The notes under the pieces were generated by a model, which was not told the DNA's origin, did not search any database, and was given only the letters and a program-made list of their open reading frames with translations. From Culturomica massiliensis (GTDB lineage: Bacteria > Bacteroidota > Bacteroidia > Bacteroidales > Marinifilaceae): a stretch of 64,000 nt of DNA. The stretch covers positions 3,630,639-3,694,638 of the forward strand of contig NZ_LT594621.1 of NCBI RefSeq assembly GCF_900091655.1, in the 5' to 3' direction. Of this stretch, positions 60,971-64,000 are shown piece after piece (within the stretch, counting starts at the first letter, position 1; every line of letters begins with the position of its first letter). The position numbers were made by a program, and so were the translations under genes.

Positions 60971-61114
60971 CATTTTAGATTTACGATTTACGATTATGCC
61001 CATAGCCCGAGCTTAAAAAATTGTAGATTTACGATTTTAGATTTACGATTAAATAAATCTGATGACGAATCAGGTAGTCAAACAATTTACAATCTAAAAT
61101 TTACAATTAAAACC
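60971..61114. repeat. 140-bp repeat, right arm around lemA
   Basis: Inverted partner of 60077-60225. Contains the S1 spacer TGCCCATAGCCCGAGCTTAA and the S2 spacer AAATAAATCTGATGACGAAT between R blocks. It ends 6 bp before the stop codon of the MATE gene, so it may also form the 3' end of that transcript. Confidence 0.85.
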
Positions 61115-61120
61115 TACTAT

Positions 61121-62443
61121 TTATTTTAAAATGCGTTTATTTTCCCATTTTCCTTTTTGGAGGTACAGTAAAGACAGTACAAATAATACAGTGACGTATA
61201 CCTGTTCGGAGGTCCAGAATACGGCGAGTGGAATACCCGGGGTATTTGTTAATATAAACAGATAGACTAGATAGAGCATTATGTTTATCATTTGAAATAC
61301 GAATGCTATTTTCGTGTTTCCGGTACCGATTACGGCATTGCAATAGGTATATGCTGGTACAGAGATAATAAATGTGGAAAGCATTACACAAAAGGGATAA
61401 AATGCCGTTTGAACAACTGCTCTGTCGTCGGTAAACAACTGTAAAAGGTCTTCTGAAAAAGCGAATGCTAACAGAATGAGCGGGATACCTGTTGTATAGG
61501 TCAACAGGATGCTACGGTGGCAAACAGGTATTACGTCTGAAGTCTGTTTTCCGCCGATAAGGTTACTGACCAGAGAAATTGTTGTCGTGGCAAATGAATT
61601 GACGATTACAAAGAATAACATGGAAATGCTTCTTACAATGTTTGCTGCTGCAAGTTCAGATTCTCCCAGATGTTCAATGGCAACAAAGAAGAGAAACCAG
61701 GGAGCAATACAAAAGAATGAGCGTACCATCGTCCACACAGATATACTGATGAGATGAAGTGATAACTTAAAATCAAAAATTGCACTTAATCCATATCGTT
61801 TGCCGTCAACCTGTTGTATATGCCGAATCAGAAACAGCAGTCCGATGAATTCTGCAAGTGATGTTCCGATTGCGGCTCCGCTGATTCCCAGGCGGGGAAA
61901 TCCTCCGTTTCCGAAAATTAGCAGATAGTTGAACAGGATATTGCAGAGGATTATAATCACCGAATTGAGCGTAAGGATTTTGGTATGTGTCGTTCCGATG
62001 AAAAAAGCACGTATGGCCAATAGTGGGAAGGCAGCCAGGTAGTTATAATCCCGCCATTCGATGTATTGCAGCGTAGCCCGGTAAACGCTGTCCGACGTGA
62101 TGGCGATCCGAAGCAAGGCAGGGGAAAATAGTTTGGATAATCCGAAAATAACAATGGCAAAAAGGGACAGAAGTAGTAATCCCTGATAAAATACCCGGCC
62201 GGTTTCCGTGTATTTTCGTTCTCCGTTCCTTCTGGCAATCACAACCTGTATGCCCAGGCTGAATCCCAGACCGAGCATATAAATAGCCGTATAGTACATT
62301 GTTGCGAGTGCTGATGCCCCTAAGGCTGTCGGACTGACATGTCCCAGAAAAACAGAATCGGTAAAATTGATCAATTGTTCCATAAGCAGGCTTACCATTA
62401 TGGGCAGGTTGATAAGCCATATTTGTTTGTATGTATAGTTCAT
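61121..62443 (-). CDS. MATE-family multidrug exporter
   Basis: 440 residues, 12 predicted membrane helices. The N-terminal IWLINLPIMVSLLMEQLINFTDSVFLGHVSPTALGASALATMYY and the mid-protein GISGAAIGTSLAEFIG are MATE signatures. It would export cationic compounds using a Na+ or H+ gradient. Preceded by a 315-bp gap with a minus-strand promoter and a leader of about 200 nt. Confidence 0.93.
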   Translation of the reverse strand: MNYTYKQIWLINLPIMVSLLMEQLINFTDSVFLGHVSPTALGASALATMYYTAIYMLGLGFSLGIQVVIARRNGERKYTETGRVFYQGLLLLSLFAIVIFGLSKLFSPALLRIAITSDSVYRATLQYIEWRDYNYLAAFPLLAIRAFFIGTTHTKILTLNSVIIILCNILFNYLLIFGNGGFPRLGISGAAIGTSLAEFIGLLFLIRHIQQVDGKRYGLSAIFDFKLSLHLISISVWTMVRSFFCIAPWFLFFVAIEHLGESELAAANIVRSISMLFFVIVNSFATTTISLVSNLIGGKQTSDVIPVCHRSILLTYTTGIPLILLAFAFSEDLLQLFTDDRAVVQTAFYPFCVMLSTFIISVPAYTYCNAVIGTGNTKIAFVFQMINIMLYLVYLFILTNTPGIPLAVFWTSEQVYVTVLFVLSLLYLQKGKWENKRILK

Positions 62444-62648
62444 GATTTGACTTCATTGGGTATGACTCTCAGGCATTACCGGTTGTAATGCTGTGAATCG
62501 GAATTGAAATGTAATTGAAAAACTCTGTGAATGAAGGGTACGGAAATAACGGCCGAAGATCAATTCCCCGGCCCTCCCGAAGCATTTAAGCTATATACAG
62601 AGTTGCCATTTCATAAGTCGGACAATAAAATGAACTGCTTTCGGCAAG

Positions 62649-62683
62649 CAAAGGTAATTATTTTCTGTCAGGTTGATTGCAAA
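62649..62683 (-). promoter_or_regulatory. Minus-strand promoter and leader for the MATE gene
   Basis: TACCTTTG on the minus strand (62649-62656) is a perfect -7 box; TTTG at 62680-62683 is a possible -33 box but the 23-bp spacer is long. The roughly 200-nt leader to 62443 contains a GGCC/GGCC hairpin near 62549-62573 but no riboswitch I can recognise. The plus-strand 89-codon frame here (62531-62800) is not protein-like. Confidence 0.4.
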
Positions 62684-62758
62684 GGAATATTTAATTGTAG
62701 ACAGCGTGAATTTGTAATTGTTCCGGTTGATCGGACGTCATTCTTCGTAGTATCGATA

Positions 62759-63709
62759 TTAGTATATCAACAGGATCATATATCCGATATAGAAGATTAA
62801 AAAAATAATACCCTCCCACCTTTCTATTTTCCGGCCTTTTCCTGTAAAAATGAATGTAAACAAAAGCAAGGTTGCCAGCAAATTGACGAATATGTCTGTG
62901 AGGTTGTCCAAAGACATGGATACGGGTGTTATTACGCCGGATATTCCGAGGATCAGAAATGTATTGAAAATATTTGATCCGACGACATTTCCGATTGCCA
63001 GATCGACGTTTTTCTTTTTGGCTGCAATCAGGGACGTTGCCAGTTCCGGCAGGGAAGTGCCGATCGATAAAATTGTAATGGCGATGATACGTTGGGAAAC
63101 GCCGAGGTCCTCGGCGATGTGTACGGCTCCGCTCACCAAAAGGCGTCCGCCGAGGATGAGTCCGGTAAGGCCAAGCAGGATAAAGACGATGGATTTCGGT
63201 AATGAATACGGTTTTATTTTAATTTCTTCAGCTTCTCCTTTCCTGGCCAGGATGAATGTGTAGGTGATAAAGAAAACGAAAAAACAGAGCAATATAATTC
63301 CTTCTATGCGGCTGATTACATATGGAGTGGGGGTAGGCCAATGGTTGTTGCCGAACATGATCAGCAGTAAAAATGCAGCAAATACGGCCAGGGGTACCTC
63401 AATCCATGTGGTTGCTTTTTTTATGGCTATGGGATAAATGGTTGCCGTGACCCCAAGAATACATAGAATATTGAAAATGTTACTTCCCAAGACATTACCT
63501 AGTGCCAGTTCTGATTTCCCTTCCAGGGAAGAGATGACATTGACGACTAATTCCGGCGCGGATGTGCCGAAGGCAACAATTGTCAGGCCGATGACGATAT
63601 TGGGTATTTTTAGCCGGAAAGCCAATGCGGACCCTCCGTCGACTAAAAGATTGGCTCCGTATATCAGAATGACAAAACCCAGTAACAGATAAAGAATGTT
63701 TAGTAGCAT
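62759..63709 (-). CDS. Na+/Ca2+ antiporter of the CaCA superfamily (YrbG type)
   Basis: 316 residues, ten membrane helices in two inverted halves. The two alpha repeats are conserved: GTSAPELVVNVISSLEGKSELALGNVLGSNIFN in the first half and GTSLPELATSLIAAKKKNVDLAIGNVVGSNIFN in the second, carrying the ion-binding Glu and Asn residues. Predicted calcium/sodium exchanger in the inner membrane. Confidence 0.94.
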   Translation of the reverse strand: MLLNILYLLLGFVILIYGANLLVDGGSALAFRLKIPNIVIGLTIVAFGTSAPELVVNVISSLEGKSELALGNVLGSNIFNILCILGVTATIYPIAIKKATTWIEVPLAVFAAFLLLIMFGNNHWPTPTPYVISRIEGIILLCFFVFFITYTFILARKGEAEEIKIKPYSLPKSIVFILLGLTGLILGGRLLVSGAVHIAEDLGVSQRIIAITILSIGTSLPELATSLIAAKKKNVDLAIGNVVGSNIFNTFLILGISGVITPVSMSLDNLTDIFVNLLATLLLFTFIFTGKGRKIERWEGIIFLIFYIGYMILLIY

Positions 63710-63802
63710 AATAAATTGTTAAAATTTATCCGGACAGAAAGATCAAGAAACCGGAGTATTTTCGTGTTGTTGATTGTACTTACGGACATTTCCCGTTTTT
63801 GT

Positions 63803-64000
63803 TTATTCCTTGCTCCATATCCTTAAATTCAGGTTCAGGTCGTCGATAATACCGATTAAAGCTGCAAGTGTATGGAATTCTTTTTCGATGGTTTGATTTT
63901 TCATGGTACGCCAGATGCCGGCTTCAAAATGATTGCAGGAGTCCGGAATGGCAATGATAACCTGGGAATTGAAAAAGCTGACGGTGATTTTACCCGGAAA
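63803..64000 (-). CDS. DUF3137-like protein, 3' end only
   Basis: The frame is open to the right window edge and encodes the last 65 residues, ending in WSKE before a TAA. KITVSFFNSQVIIAIPD and FEAGIWRTMKNQTIEKEFHTLAALIGIIDDLNLNLRIW match the C-terminal end of DUF3137 proteins, which commonly occur with LemA. Identification rests on a short fragment. Confidence 0.5.
   Translation of the reverse strand, partial: FPGKITVSFFNSQVIIAIPDSCNHFEAGIWRTMKNQTIEKEFHTLAALIGIIDDLNLNLRIWSKE

Noticed and set aside
23231..61114. Repeat blocks considered as a CRISPR array
   Set aside because: Repeats vary in length and number, the spacers are themselves conserved between loci, and no cas gene is present.
62443..62650. 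Riboswitch in the MATE leader
   Set aside because: The leader has a hairpin but no conserved core of any riboswitch class that I recognise.
62531..62800. 89-codon plus-strand frame between MATE and antiporter genes
   Set aside because: Overlaps the minus-strand promoter of the MATE gene and the end of the antiporter gene; no protein-like features.

Overview
This window reads as the chromosome of a Bacteroidales gut or mucosal anaerobe. The evidence is a SusC/SusD pair with an ECF sigma/FecR anti-sigma pair, serine-type sulfatases, many lipoproteins, repeated promoter -7 boxes of the form TAnnTTTG, and near-absence of strong Shine-Dalgarno sequences. Gene content (giant aminotransferase, DUF3244, DUF3332, DUF3810, DUF3137 proteins) would fit Odoribacter or Butyricimonas-like genomes, but the sequence alone does not fix the genus.

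Layout. (1) 1-569: 3' end of a PorV/PorQ-like outer-membrane protein, closed by a terminator. (2) 751-15036: a polysaccharide utilization locus with sulfatase, ECF sigma, FecR anti-sigma, SusC (with STN signalling domain), SusD, GH29 fucosidase, GH36-like alpha-galactosidase and a second sulfatase. Together they suggest capture, desulfation and trimming of a sulfated glycan carrying alpha-fucose and alpha-galactose, such as a mucin-type glycan. (3) 15033-33047: mostly core genes, including DUF58, trxA, dnaE, purN, acpP-fabF-rnc, efp, tsaB, tsaC, ddh, a YfcC-type carrier, an exonuclease, an unusual membrane/Gfo-Idh fusion, a HAD phosphatase, DUF3810 and a cytidylate-kinase-like protein. (4) 33048-35242: repeat-rich intergenic DNA, an outer-membrane beta-barrel gene, and a short transcription unit ending in a terminator. 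(5) 35243-41938: one 2231-residue protein joining an intact fold-type I PLP aminotransferase to an HPr-kinase-like P-loop region. (6) 41998-49350: an AT-rich accessory island, all on the minus strand: lipoproteins with a thioredoxin fold, a TraB/Tiki-like domain, a twin CX3C C-terminus and a glycine-zipper C-terminus, small membrane proteins, DUF3244 and a membrane-bound TPR/HTH regulator. A second, decayed copy of part of the module lies next to it. (7) 49350-57668: DUF389, DUF3332, a candidate rod-shaped ncRNA, an orphan LuxR-type response regulator, a divergent promoter with twin palindromes, a beta-barrel protein, a YfaP-like lipoprotein, a Yip1 protein, an OmpA remnant and a large lipoprotein. 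(8) 57720-64000: a twin-CDGSH protein, two TPM proteins, LemA, a MATE exporter, a Na+/Ca2+ antiporter and the 3' end of a DUF3137-like gene.

Two kinds of non-gene structure stand out. A modular repeat family (blocks of ATTTACGATT/TTTAGATT alternating with two conserved spacers) occupies many intergenic regions, and two roughly 140-bp copies face each other around lemA. Several intergenic regions also hold promoter/operator/terminator arrangements that point to unannotated small RNAs or leader peptides. The strongest candidates for an undescribed system are the lipoprotein module at 42-49 kb with its decayed duplicate, and the giant aminotransferase-kinase protein with its terminator-containing leader. 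All functional statements are from sequence reading; no database search was run.
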